The notes under the pieces were generated by a model, which saw nothing but the letters and a program-made list of their open reading frames with translations, did not search any database and was not told where the DNA came from. A stretch of 64,000 nucleotides of DNA from Atopobiaceae bacterium (GTDB lineage Bacteria; Actinomycetota; Coriobacteriia; Coriobacteriales; Atopobiaceae), in assembly GCA_017533825.1 (NCBI GenBank), contig JAFWIE010000017.1, positions 122,681 through 186,680 of the forward strand. Direction: 5' to 3'. The stretch's first letter is position 1, and each line of letters starts with the position of its first letter. Of the stretch, positions 8,967 through 17,991 are shown in pieces. A program made the translations under genes and the position numbers.

Positions 8967-10834
8967 GACCGCCTACCTGCCAAATCGTTGTGTGTGCCTA
9001 GCGTGGGGCACACCCCACATCCCGTGCAGCTCGACATGGTGCAGTCTGCGGTTGTTCGTCCCTCCATCGCCCGACGCCACTCACGCTGCAGATACCCCTT
9101 CGAGACGCCCGGAGAGGTGTGTTCCCAAGGAAGGCGCACATCCAAATCGAACCATTCGCAAGCAACATCCTCCAAGTCCACACCGATGTCCGCCGCCGCC
9201 TGCTTCCAGGATTCGAAGTCGAACTGATCGGTCCATGCATCGAAGCGACACCCACGCTGCCATGCAGCGAGAATGAGGTCGAATCCCTTGCGACCCATCT
9301 TCGACAACGCCCCCTCTATGAGGGACGTCTCCGCCTCGTGATAAGAGATGCGCAGCGCACGGTCGGAAGCTGCCGTAAGCATGACGCGCTGTCTTCGTAT
9401 GGTTTCCTCCAACGGGAGCTGCCCCGCCCACTGGAATGGCGTATGGCTCTTTGGGACAAAGACCGAGACGGAGATCGAAACCGAGACCTTGCTACGCATC
9501 CCGCAGACCTCACGGCCAATGCCCACCACCCTCTCAGACATCGCGGCGATACCACGCAGGTCCTCATCGGTCTCCGTCGGGAGCCCCATCATGAAGTAGA
9601 GCTTCATTCGCCGGTATCCGTTCTTGAAGGCATTGCGCGCAGCAGCATCCATGTTCTCGTCAGTGACGTTCTTGTTGATGACGTCGCGCAGGCGCTGCGA
9701 ACCTGCCTCAGGGGCAAACGTGAGGCCGGCTTTGCGCGATGAACGCGCGACGGATGCCATGTCCACCCCAAAGCTGTCGAGACGTTGTGAGGGTATGGAA
9801 ACGCGCACTCCCTTGGAGCCAAGGGTATCGTGCAACGAGCGGAGCATCGTGGCACACTCGGAATGGTCGGTGGTCGAGAGAGATGACAAGCAGCACTCGT
9901 CGTAGCCGCTCGTTGCAAGGCCCCTGTCCACGGCTTCAAGCACTTGCTCGGCAGGACGCTCACGAACTGGTCGGTAGGTCATCCCCGCCTGGCAGAAGCG
10001 GCATCCACGCGCACATCCGCGAAGTACCTCGATGGTGAGGCGGTCTTGCACCACGGGCAAGTAGGGAACGATTCTCTGCGCCACGGGCTCCGTCGCGGAG
10101 AGGGCGTCGACACAGTGTTTGTACACCACCTCCGGGGCCCCCGTGCCTTCGCGAGGTACGGCATAGCCCCAGCGCGTTGACGTCTCGTCCACCTTCACTT
10201 CGTAGAAGGAAGGGACGTACACGCCTTGGATTCGCGCAAGCCGTCGGAGAATGCCCTCGCGCGAGAGACCCTCCGCGCGTCCGTCGCGCACCGCAAGCGC
10301 CATTTGGGAGACGGCACCTTCCCCGTCCCCGAGCAGCACGGCATCGAAGAGCGGTGCAACCGGCTCGCAGTTCCACACGCTCGGACCGCCCGCAATCACG
10401 ATTGGCTCGTCTTCGTCCCGCTCCTCGGCCCTCAACGTGATCCCTGCTAGGTCGAGTGCCTCAATGAGATTCGTGCAGACGAGCTCGTGAGCGAGCGTTA
10501 TCCCCACGAGGTCGAACGAGGCAACGGGAGACGCCGTCTCCAGCGAGAGCAGTGGGATATGTTGCTCGCGCATGCGCGCGCTCATGTCCACCCACGGCAG
10601 GTAGGCACGCTCGCAGCTTACGCCTTCCAGACGGTTGAGCTCATCGTAGAGAATCGCAAGCCCTAAGTTGGGCACTCCCACGTCATACACATCCGGATAC
10701 ATCACGCAGGCGTGGAAAGGCCCATCCTGTTCCTCCACTGCCCCCCACTCGTGATTGAGGTAGCGACTTGGCCGCTCGACTTCACCGAGATATGGCTCAA
10801 TGAGGCTGAAGAGGTCCTCGCGGGGAAACCTCAT
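8963..10834 (-). CDS. B12-binding-like radical SAM protein (TIGR03960 family)
   Basis: A 623-residue iron-sulfur enzyme. The N-terminal 200 residues resemble a B12-binding fold (VMYPDVYDVGVPNLGLAILY, and GGPSVWNCEP near residue 150). The radical SAM barrel follows, with the CxxxCxxC cluster ligands at about 274, 278 and 281 (GCARGCRFCQAG). The last 25 residues hold more cysteines (CTMSSCTGCGVCP), which may bind an additional cluster. Both ends overlap neighbours by four bases, so it is coupled to the genes on each side. The substrate is unknown. Confidence 0.88.
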   Translation of the reverse strand: MRFPREDLFSLIEPYLGEVERPSRYLNHEWGAVEEQDGPFHACVMYPDVYDVGVPNLGLAILYDELNRLEGVSCERAYLPWVDMSARMREQHIPLLSLETASPVASFDLVGITLAHELVCTNLIEALDLAGITLRAEERDEDEPIVIAGGPSVWNCEPVAPLFDAVLLGDGEGAVSQMALAVRDGRAEGLSREGILRRLARIQGVYVPSFYEVKVDETSTRWGYAVPREGTGAPEVVYKHCVDALSATEPVAQRIVPYLPVVQDRLTIEVLRGCARGCRFCQAGMTYRPVRERPAEQVLEAVDRGLATSGYDECCLSSLSTTDHSECATMLRSLHDTLGSKGVRVSIPSQRLDSFGVDMASVARSSRKAGLTFAPEAGSQRLRDVINKNVTDENMDAAARNAFKNGYRRMKLYFMMGLPTETDEDLRGIAAMSERVVGIGREVCGMRSKVSVSISVSVFVPKSHTPFQWAGQLPLEETIRRQRVMLTAASDRALRISYHEAETSLIEGALSKMGRKGFDLILAAWQRGCRFDAWTDQFDFESWKQAAADIGVDLEDVACEWFDLDVRLPWEHTSPGVSKGYLQREWRRAMEGRTTADCTMSSCTGCGVCPTLGTHNDLAGRRS

Positions 10835-11784
10835 GCCACTACCCCATTGGGGCCTATCGTGTAATACACCCGACGCACGGGCTCCGCGACGTCAGCAGGC
10901 TCCTCCTCGTCCGGCTCGTCGGGAACCGTCACCTCGGCGACAACGTCAACCGACTCCCGAGGTAAGACGATCGTCTCGGTGAAGTGCGAAGAGAGCATTC
11001 GGCCGGTGACGAGCGTCCCTCCATAGGCAACCCCGGCTCGCACCAGCAATGAGAGTGCTGGGAACACGCGTGCCAGAATGCGGCCGACCCACCGATAGGC
11101 AAATCCCGCGAGAACCACGGTGGCAACCTCTGGCGCCCTACCTATGCTTAGACCATGCCCATAGGTTGCCGCTATGTCGAAGCTGAGGTTGAGCTGGTTC
11201 ATCGTCATGAGCGGCATACCCGCACCGGGGATGAAGTCTGCAACTCCCATGAAGGCGTTGCGTGCCGCACATCTGCTCACTAGGCGCGCGGTCGCCACGT
11301 CTCGACAAAACTCGAAGTTCGCGGCGCACGACACATCCTTGTCCGTCGCATCGAGCAGGGCGTTTGCAAAGCGGTCCAACAGCGGACCATGCTCGGATGA
11401 CACAGCCTCTGCCACGTACTGTCCTAGCTTCGCCGGCAGATGCGTCTCGGGGACGTCAAGGCTCGACTGCGCGACCACGATGACGTGTTGTCGCGCTCCG
11501 GCGAAGTAGCGCACGGCATTGCGCACCGACTCCTCCGAGCCACCCGAGATCACGATACCCACATCGATGCCCGCCACTGTGGGGACTCCACCGAGTTCGC
11601 TCACGTCTACGATGGCGTCACGCGTCGGAACGAGGGCATCACGTATGGCTCGAACCATCCACCCTGCTGCGTTAGGATCCACCAGCACGCTGATGTGCAG
11701 GTGCTCGCCCATGTTTTCCTCTGCCTCGCGGCCCATGTTCACGACGCCGCGGAGACGGTCCATGGATAGCTTCTTTGCAGCCAT
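10831..11784 (-). CDS. DUF697-like membrane-associated protein of unknown function
   Basis: A 317-residue protein. The first 150 residues look like an alpha/beta fold (LHISVLVDP, VGIVISGGSEESV, HVIVVAQSSLD) without a readable nucleotide-binding loop. The remainder (GVADFIPGAGMPLMTMNQ, GLSIGRAPEV, RVFPALSLLVRAGVAYGG) resembles DUF697 of GTPase-associated membrane proteins. An acidic stretch, PDEPDEEEPAD, precedes the C-terminus. I use the ATG at 11784, with GGAG six bases before it, not the TTG upstream. It lies between rodA and the radical SAM pair and overlaps the latter, which hints at a role tied to elongation or envelope. No function is assigned. Confidence 0.7.
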   Translation of the reverse strand: MAAKKLSMDRLRGVVNMGREAEENMGEHLHISVLVDPNAAGWMVRAIRDALVPTRDAIVDVSELGGVPTVAGIDVGIVISGGSEESVRNAVRYFAGARQHVIVVAQSSLDVPETHLPAKLGQYVAEAVSSEHGPLLDRFANALLDATDKDVSCAANFEFCRDVATARLVSRCAARNAFMGVADFIPGAGMPLMTMNQLNLSFDIAATYGHGLSIGRAPEVATVVLAGFAYRWVGRILARVFPALSLLVRAGVAYGGTLVTGRMLSSHFTETIVLPRESVDVVAEVTVPDEPDEEEPADVAEPVRRVYYTIGPNGVVA

Positions 11785-11841
11785 GCTCAACTCCTTGCAA
11801 ACGGTTACCGGACTACTCTACCGCAAAACGACGTACTCTTT

Positions 11842-13071
11842 CTACCCAACCTTCTTGCGATGGTGCCAAACCGACTGGACTAGCCCCGTAGATACCATCT
11901 GTGCCACCATAGAGGAGGAGCCGAAGCTCACGAAGGGAAGGGGAATACCGGTGATGGGCATGATTCCGATGCACATGCCCACGTTCTGAAGCAGTTGGAA
12001 AGCCCACATCGCGGCAACACCGGCAAGGACGAGCTTTCCGAATATCGACTCGATGCGCAACGCAAGAACGACGGTAGAGATAACCATCCAACCGAAGAGC
12101 AGGAGTAATCCAACAGATCCAAGAAACCCGAACTCCTCAGCCAGCAGCGCAAACACGAAGTCGGTGTGCGCCTCGGGCAAAAACCCACCGCCCGCCTGCG
12201 TCGCATTACCGATTCCCTTGCCCAAGAGCCCGCCTGAGCCGACGGCGATCTTTGCCTGTTGGAGATTGTAGCCGTTACCACTCGGGTCAACGGATGGGTC
12301 GACGAAAACGATGAGGCGATTGATCTGGTACTGCTTCAGGATGCTCGGAAGCCCCTCCGTCATGGAACTCGCAACCACCACGATAGCGCCCACGACGATG
12401 ATGCCAAGCGTCACGAGCACCCAACTCCGCTTCGCTCCGCCGCACACGATGATGCATCCACCCAGCACCATCACGATGAGTCCGGTTCCCAAGTCGGGCT
12501 GGGTGAGGATGAGTATGAAGGGTACGCACAGGATGCCGCACAGCTTGAGATAGTCCCGTAGGGTCTCTATGCACCCGTTGTACTCAGCAGTGAGCGACGC
12601 CATCAGGAGAATGGTGACCGGTTTGGCCAGCTCCGAAGGCTGAAAACGCAACCCCACGAGGGGTATCTGCACCCAGCCTGTCATGCCCATGGCGTTGTAT
12701 CCGAGGCCAGGAACCGAGGGCAGCAACATGAGCACGACGTCGATGGCTAGCAACAGCTTCGGCATTCCCGCACACACACGGTAATCATACGCCCACACGA
12801 GTGCCGCGGCAGCCAGTCCAATTGCGATGCCGGCGATGTGGCGAGGGAACGATGCGTCGGCGATGGTGAGAGAGGCGGACCACATCACTACCGTGCCAAA
12901 GAGCACGATGAGCAAATTGGGCACAAGCTCCATGAGGTAGAGCTCCGAGAGCGGCCCCTTGCGCTGCAGACTCTTTCCCCCAACGTTGGAGATGTCGAAT
13001 CCGAACCTCTCCAGGAACGTATCCATGAATCCTCGAGTGTCGCCCTCGAGCACATTCTGCTCCGTAGCCAC
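11842..13071 (-). CDS. rodA: RodA, SEDS-family peptidoglycan glycosyltransferase
   Basis: A 409-residue polytopic membrane protein with about ten hydrophobic segments. It polymerises lipid II into glycan strands with PBP2 during side-wall elongation. SEDS features include FQPSELAKPVTILLMA, TQPDLGTGLIVMVLG and the C-terminal GIPLPFVSFGSSSMVA. The N-terminal 40 residues are cytoplasmic. The start is a GTG with AGGAGG five bases upstream, ten bases after the PBP2 stop. Pairing with mrdA and mreBCD makes it RodA rather than FtsW. Confidence 0.93.
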   Translation of the reverse strand: MATEQNVLEGDTRGFMDTFLERFGFDISNVGGKSLQRKGPLSELYLMELVPNLLIVLFGTVVMWSASLTIADASFPRHIAGIAIGLAAAALVWAYDYRVCAGMPKLLLAIDVVLMLLPSVPGLGYNAMGMTGWVQIPLVGLRFQPSELAKPVTILLMASLTAEYNGCIETLRDYLKLCGILCVPFILILTQPDLGTGLIVMVLGGCIIVCGGAKRSWVLVTLGIIVVGAIVVVASSMTEGLPSILKQYQINRLIVFVDPSVDPSGNGYNLQQAKIAVGSGGLLGKGIGNATQAGGGFLPEAHTDFVFALLAEEFGFLGSVGLLLLFGWMVISTVVLALRIESIFGKLVLAGVAAMWAFQLLQNVGMCIGIMPITGIPLPFVSFGSSSMVAQMVSTGLVQSVWHHRKKVG

Positions 13072-13080
13072 ACAGACCTC

Positions 13081-15123
13081 CTAGTCGGCAACCTGCAGGT
13101 CGGAAATCGCAACCATCACGTCATCGGGCTCCCCAAAGAGCGCACCGAGCACGTCACGGGTCACGTACATAGCAGACCCGCTACCCCAAGTGGCTTCCTC
13201 TATGGTCGAGGCCACCACATAACGGGGATTGTCTGCCGGTGCATAGGCAATGTACCAAGCCGTCGGGTTCTTCCCCACCTGCTCGCCCGTTCCTGATTTA
13301 CCGGCGACGCGCTCCTTCATGTTGAGGAAGTGCATCGCAATCCACTCGCTTTCCTCATACACCGCGCCTTCGAGACCATCGCGAATGATGTTCTGGTAGG
13401 CGCGGTCTTCGACGACCTCACGAAGCTTCTGCGGTTCGTAATCGATGACTGAACCCGTACCCGTACGCGAACGAATCGAGCGAAGCACGTGGGGACGCCA
13501 CTGAACGCCTCCCATCGCTATCCCGGCATACGCGCACGCCATTTGTATGGGCGTCACCAACAAGTCGCCTTGGCCTATGGCGAGGTTGGTAAAGTCGCCA
13601 CCCTTCCACTGGCGGTCAGCGTCGGCAGCTTCCGTATAGTAATTCCACTTCCACTCCGCATCGGGCACCCGTCCCGTGCCTTCACCGGGAAGATCAATGC
13701 CCGTGATCGATCCCAGGCCCCATTCACGCAGCTCTTCCTGAAATGCCTCGGGCTTATCTGACTCAAAGAAGCCCTTGCCAATCTCGTAGAACACCACGTC
13801 ACAAGAATAAGTTATGCCATTCTTGAGGTTCATCGTACCGTGGCCAGACTGCTTCCAGCAGTACTGCCCCGATGCCTGCCCAAAGCCCGTCCACCATCCG
13901 AGACATTCGTACTCGCTCTTTCCATCCGCAATCCCATTGTCAAGCGCCGCAAACGCAGACAAGGGCTTAATGGTTGAAGCCGACGGATACTGACCGCTGA
14001 TCGCGCGATTCATGAGTGGATTGGCACTCTCGTCCGACTGCAGCTTATCCCAGTCGTCGTTGGAGATTCCACCGACGAAGATGTTGGGTGAGTATGACGG
14101 CGCACTTGCCATGGCCAGAATCTCGCCGTTCGTGACATCCATAGCGATGACCGAGCCGGAGGAACAGGTCTTGCTCACCGTCTTGCGGACCTCCCTGATG
14201 ATCCGCTCGAGCGATTCCTCGGCAGCACGCTGCACCGTGGCATCTATGGTCAGAATGACGTCGGAGCCACTCTGAGGAGCCACGAGCGTCGAATACTCAC
14301 TCACCGAGCCGTTCGCGTCGACGTGCACGCTCTGTTCACCGCGCACACCCTGCAATACGTCCTCGTATTCGTACTCGACACCCGCCTGCCCGACGGTATC
14401 GCCCGCTTGGTAGACGATGGCGCCCTCGTCGTTCGCCTCTTCGCTTGCCTCGAGCTGCTCGCGCGTCACCGTTCCCGTGTAGCCAACCACATGCGCGGCG
14501 AGCCTTCCATACGGGTAGTGCCGAGCAGTGCGTTCCTCGATCGAGACACCCTCAAAGAGGTAAGGATGTTCACCGATGAACGCGACGACGCGACGAGACA
14601 CATCCTGCGCCACGGTTCGATCGGACTGAGCCCCTTCACTCTGGTCCTGAATCTTGCGACGCACCGCTGCGGCTGGCATCCCGATGAGATTCGCAAGCAG
14701 CTTGACCTCTATCTCGTTCTGGACAACGCTCGGCTTGGAGACCACCGTGAGACTTGGACGATTGCCTACGATCTCGTTGCCATTGCGGTCGAGAATGCGA
14801 CCACGCGGAGCCGTGATGGAAATCGTCCGTGTACGGTTCTGCTCCGCTTGCTTGGCATACTCCTCGCTCGAGACAAGCTGCATCGACCACAACCGTCCGA
14901 TGAGCAGCCCAACGACCGAGATGGCAGCAGCACCGAGTCCGAGCAACCGGTTGCGAACGCTGTGCTCGGCTGAAGGGTCATTGCCCCCCGCCGCGCGCGG
15001 GGCTGCACCACCGATGTCAAGCTTCAGACGCTCGTCGTCGCCACGACTGTAGAAGACGTACAGGCCGACAAGCGAAAGAAGCAGAATGATAATGAGGGCA
15101 ATGATGATATTAGAGAGGGTCAT
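13081..15123 (-). CDS. mrdA: Penicillin-binding protein 2 (elongation transpeptidase)
   Basis: A 680-residue class B PBP that cross-links peptidoglycan for the rod complex. It has a hydrophobic N-terminal helix (residues 5-25) and a second at about 62-83, a pedestal/dimerisation region starting at APRGRILDRNGNEIVGNRPS, and a transpeptidase domain. Active-site motifs are STIK (SxxK), SCD where most relatives have SxN, and KSGTGE. Two N-terminal membrane helices are more than the single anchor usually seen. It lies between mreD and rodA in one operon. Confidence 0.92.
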   Translation of the reverse strand: MTLSNIIIALIIILLLSLVGLYVFYSRGDDERLKLDIGGAAPRAAGGNDPSAEHSVRNRLLGLGAAAISVVGLLIGRLWSMQLVSSEEYAKQAEQNRTRTISITAPRGRILDRNGNEIVGNRPSLTVVSKPSVVQNEIEVKLLANLIGMPAAAVRRKIQDQSEGAQSDRTVAQDVSRRVVAFIGEHPYLFEGVSIEERTARHYPYGRLAAHVVGYTGTVTREQLEASEEANDEGAIVYQAGDTVGQAGVEYEYEDVLQGVRGEQSVHVDANGSVSEYSTLVAPQSGSDVILTIDATVQRAAEESLERIIREVRKTVSKTCSSGSVIAMDVTNGEILAMASAPSYSPNIFVGGISNDDWDKLQSDESANPLMNRAISGQYPSASTIKPLSAFAALDNGIADGKSEYECLGWWTGFGQASGQYCWKQSGHGTMNLKNGITYSCDVVFYEIGKGFFESDKPEAFQEELREWGLGSITGIDLPGEGTGRVPDAEWKWNYYTEAADADRQWKGGDFTNLAIGQGDLLVTPIQMACAYAGIAMGGVQWRPHVLRSIRSRTGTGSVIDYEPQKLREVVEDRAYQNIIRDGLEGAVYEESEWIAMHFLNMKERVAGKSGTGEQVGKNPTAWYIAYAPADNPRYVVASTIEEATWGSGSAMYVTRDVLGALFGEPDDVMVAISDLQVAD

Positions 15124-15133
15124 CGCACGTCAC

Positions 15134-15694
15134 CTACAGGTTGCTAACGTCGTAGTGCGAGCCCCGATGAGAGGATGATGCGCCACCAATCCCGTGCTTC
15201 TTGGCCGACGCACGCACCTGCAGGTACGCAAAGGGCAGGAAGCCGAGAAATGTCAGCGCGAAGCTCGGCAGCGTACGAGCGACCAAGACATCGGCCATGC
15301 TGCTCGTCTCGCCAAGCAACAGCATCGCGAGATGATACGAAACCAGCACTGCCATGGCGCCGAGAGCAAAACTCGTAAGTGAAGAGACGAGCCCATCGCC
15401 AAAGCGATCACGCTCCTCGATACCCAACACATAACCGCATAATGTGAGCAATAGTGCCATGAGGCCGACAGGTGAGGTTGCCGTGAGGTCGAACACAAGA
15501 CCCGAGACAAAACCGGCAATGACGCCGCTCCGTCCCCCTATCGACAGTGCTACGACGCCGGTATACACCATCGCAAAGTTGGCATATCCGTTCCCGAGGC
15601 AGATGTGCGGCGCCACTGCAAGCTGCAGAACGAGACACACGCCAGCGAATACGAGCACATCTCGCCGCTTCTTATGCGCGTCTTTGACTTGCAC
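15134..15694 (-). CDS. mreD: Rod-shape protein MreD
   Basis: A 186-residue integral membrane protein with five or six predicted hydrophobic segments and short loops, located directly after mreC. Its GTG start lies two bases after the mreC stop, so it is translationally coupled. MreD sequences diverge widely; the call rests mainly on hydropathy, size, the FDLTATSPVGLMALLLTLCGY stretch and its invariable position between mreC and mrdA. Confidence 0.88.
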   Translation of the reverse strand: MQVKDAHKKRRDVLVFAGVCLVLQLAVAPHICLGNGYANFAMVYTGVVALSIGGRSGVIAGFVSGLVFDLTATSPVGLMALLLTLCGYVLGIEERDRFGDGLVSSLTSFALGAMAVLVSYHLAMLLLGETSSMADVLVARTLPSFALTFLGFLPFAYLQVRASAKKHGIGGASSSHRGSHYDVSNL

Positions 15695-15696
15695 AC

Positions 15697-16881
15697 CTAC
15701 ACCCCCTCGTAGCCCATGTCGTATCCATAGCTCTCGTCATAGCTCGTGGAGCCCGCATCTGAGGCGTCAGATCCATCCGATCTGTCGCGCTCGTTACCCC
15801 TCGCATTGGCGTCAGTGCCTTCCTCCGCCGCATCGTCATCGGCGGTGTCATCACCTTCCTCGGAGGACTTCTCTTCCTCTTCGTTCGCGTCCTCCTTGCC
15901 GTCACCCTCTCCCTTTGAAGCTGCGGAAGCCCCACGACCCGACGCTGCCTCCAGGTCTGGCTTGTCTGCGTTCTCTATGTCCTCGCTCGTCGCCTGTTGC
16001 TCTTCCGTCAGGGACGTGATGACGAGCACCTCCTCAAGCGTCTCTGGGCGATAGTATGGGTCAACAGTGATGGCGTAGTACGTCGAGCCGGGATTCTTCT
16101 CGATGGTCGCCACCTTCCCGACCGGAAGACCCTTGGGAAACACCCCTCCCAGGCCACTTGTCACGACCACATCGCCCACGTCGACACTCTGGTCCGTACG
16201 TATGAGTGATAGCCGCAGGGAAGAATCCGCAGACCCTTCAAGCATTCCCTGCGCACGGCTGCTCTGCACCATAGCCGAAACCGATGAGCCCTCATCAGTG
16301 AGCAGACGTACGACCGACGTACTTGCGGAGCATTCGATTACTTGTCCGACCGCACCCATCGAGTTGCTTACGGGCATGCCCACTCTCACACCTGCAGCAG
16401 AGCCCTTGTCAATGACGACAGAAACAGCCCATGAGTCGGACGGACCAGAGATGATGCGCGCCACTATCGATTGCAGGTTGTAGGTATTCCGCAGGTCAAG
16501 CAGCTCCTCAAGCCGCCTAGCGGTTTGCTGAGCTTCCTCAAGCTCGATGTTGCGTGCTGTGAGCTGCGCGTTCTCCTGCTTTAGCTCCTCAAGGGTTTGC
16601 TCGTCGGCCGTCAGATTGCGCATGACGTTGCTCATGCCGGAGAACGGTGCCGTCGCATACCCACCAAGCATCCTGATGGGCGACACAATGGTCTGAACGA
16701 CTGACCGCGTGCTCGAGAAGAATCCTTCGCCACCCTCACGTACACTTAGCGTAAATATGAGAATCGCGATGGCGCTCAGCACGACGGTCAGCAGTCCCGC
16801 GCTCCCACCGGGTTCACTACGACGCAGCTTTGAAGAAGTAGACTTAGCACGCCCACCGTGCATGGACGGCATCTTTGGCAT
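15697..16881 (-). CDS. mreC: Rod-shape protein MreC with a long acidic C-terminal tail
   Basis: A 394-residue periplasmic scaffold of the elongation machinery. A short basic cytoplasmic N-terminus is followed by one membrane helix at about 28-48, a coiled coil at about 88-125 (LEELKQENAQLTARNIELEE) and a beta-rich core ending near 290 (GVFPKGLPVGKVATIEKN). The last 95 or so residues are low complexity, rich in Asp, Glu, Ser, Gly and Ala, and end in a tyrosine-rich YGYDMGYEGV. That tail is absent from standard MreC. The ATG follows AGAGGT at proper spacing. Confidence 0.92.
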   Translation of the reverse strand: MPKMPSMHGGRAKSTSSKLRRSEPGGSAGLLTVVLSAIAILIFTLSVREGGEGFFSSTRSVVQTIVSPIRMLGGYATAPFSGMSNVMRNLTADEQTLEELKQENAQLTARNIELEEAQQTARRLEELLDLRNTYNLQSIVARIISGPSDSWAVSVVIDKGSAAGVRVGMPVSNSMGAVGQVIECSASTSVVRLLTDEGSSVSAMVQSSRAQGMLEGSADSSLRLSLIRTDQSVDVGDVVVTSGLGGVFPKGLPVGKVATIEKNPGSTYYAITVDPYYRPETLEEVLVITSLTEEQQATSEDIENADKPDLEAASGRGASAASKGEGDGKEDANEEEEKSSEEGDDTADDDAAEEGTDANARGNERDRSDGSDASDAGSTSYDESYGYDMGYEGV

Positions 16882-16893
16882 GACGGTTACCTC

Positions 16894-17937
16894 TTACAGA
16901 CCGGCACTCTGTACGAAGCCTCCAGACAAGGCATTCGCCTCGAGCACCTTTGCGCATCCATTAACCACGTTCTCCAGGGCCGTGGGGCTCACGTTCACCG
17001 GCACGCCGGTCTCCTCGCGCAGTCGCTGATCGAGCCCGCGCAAGAAACCACCGCCACCCGTCAAAAGGATGCCGTAGTACATCAGGTCACTGGCCAAGTC
17101 TGGCGGCGTTGCGTCCAGCGTATCCTTGACTGCTTTGGTCACCTCGTCAAGCGGCTTGTCGAGCGCGCGTCGAATCTCTTCGCTCTCGATGCGGACCGTC
17201 TTTGGCATGCCGCTCATTACGTCGCGGCCGTTGACTTCCACATCGAGTTCCTCGCGCAGAGGCGCTGCCGATCCAACCTTTATCTTGATGTCCTCTGCCG
17301 TACGTTCGCCAATGGATAGGTTATACACGTCGCGCACGTGCTCCAGAATCGTCTGGTCGAACTCGTCACCTGCCGTTCGAATCGATTTAGAGACCACGAT
17401 GCCACCCATGGCGATAACCGCAACCTCGGTAGTTCCACCACCGATGTCGACGACCATCGAGCCAGTCGGGTCCTCAATCGGCAGATCCGCCCCAATAGCA
17501 GCAGCCATCGGTTCCTCTATGAGAAAAGCCTGACGGGCGCCCGCGGAGATGGTAGCCTCAAAAACCGCGCGCTTCTCTACCGAAGTCACTCCAGAGGGAA
17601 CGCACACCACCACACGCGGTCGTGGTGACCATGGATACTGGCGCTCACGCGCCTTCTCGATGAAGTAACGCAGCATTACCTCAGTGACGTCGAAGTCCGC
17701 TATGACGCCATCCTTGAGGGGTCGCTCGGCAATGATCGAGCCGGGCGTGCGACCTATCATGCGCTTCGCATCGGCGCCAACGGCCAGTACTCGATCCTCG
17801 CTCTTGTCGATAGCGACGACCGAGGGCTCGTTGAGCACGATACCCTGCCCACGCACAGCAACGAGCGTGTTGGCGGTGCCCAGATCAATGGCAAGGTCAC
17901 CGCCATACTCTCCGAACAATGAGTCAAAGAACCCCAT
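16894..17937 (-). CDS. mreB: Actin-like rod-shape protein MreB
   Basis: A 347-residue bacterial actin that forms membrane-bound filaments guiding side-wall synthesis. It shows the phosphate-1 motif AIDLGTANTLVAV, the phosphate-2 motif MVVDIGGGTTEVAVI and the adenosine motif LTGGGGFLRGLDQRL. The start MGFFDSLFG matches membrane-binding MreB N-termini, so I use the ATG at 17937 rather than the TTG at 17946. It heads the mreB-mreC-mreD-mrdA-rodA block, 54 bases after the TPR protein gene. Confidence 0.96.
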   Translation of the reverse strand: MGFFDSLFGEYGGDLAIDLGTANTLVAVRGQGIVLNEPSVVAIDKSEDRVLAVGADAKRMIGRTPGSIIAERPLKDGVIADFDVTEVMLRYFIEKARERQYPWSPRPRVVVCVPSGVTSVEKRAVFEATISAGARQAFLIEEPMAAAIGADLPIEDPTGSMVVDIGGGTTEVAVIAMGGIVVSKSIRTAGDEFDQTILEHVRDVYNLSIGERTAEDIKIKVGSAAPLREELDVEVNGRDVMSGMPKTVRIESEEIRRALDKPLDEVTKAVKDTLDATPPDLASDLMYYGILLTGGGGFLRGLDQRLREETGVPVNVSPTALENVVNGCAKVLEANALSGGFVQSAGL

Positions 17938-17991
17938 CTTATCCAATCCTTATATGCGACGATTTCTCAATGCCACACAGTCGCCCAGTCG

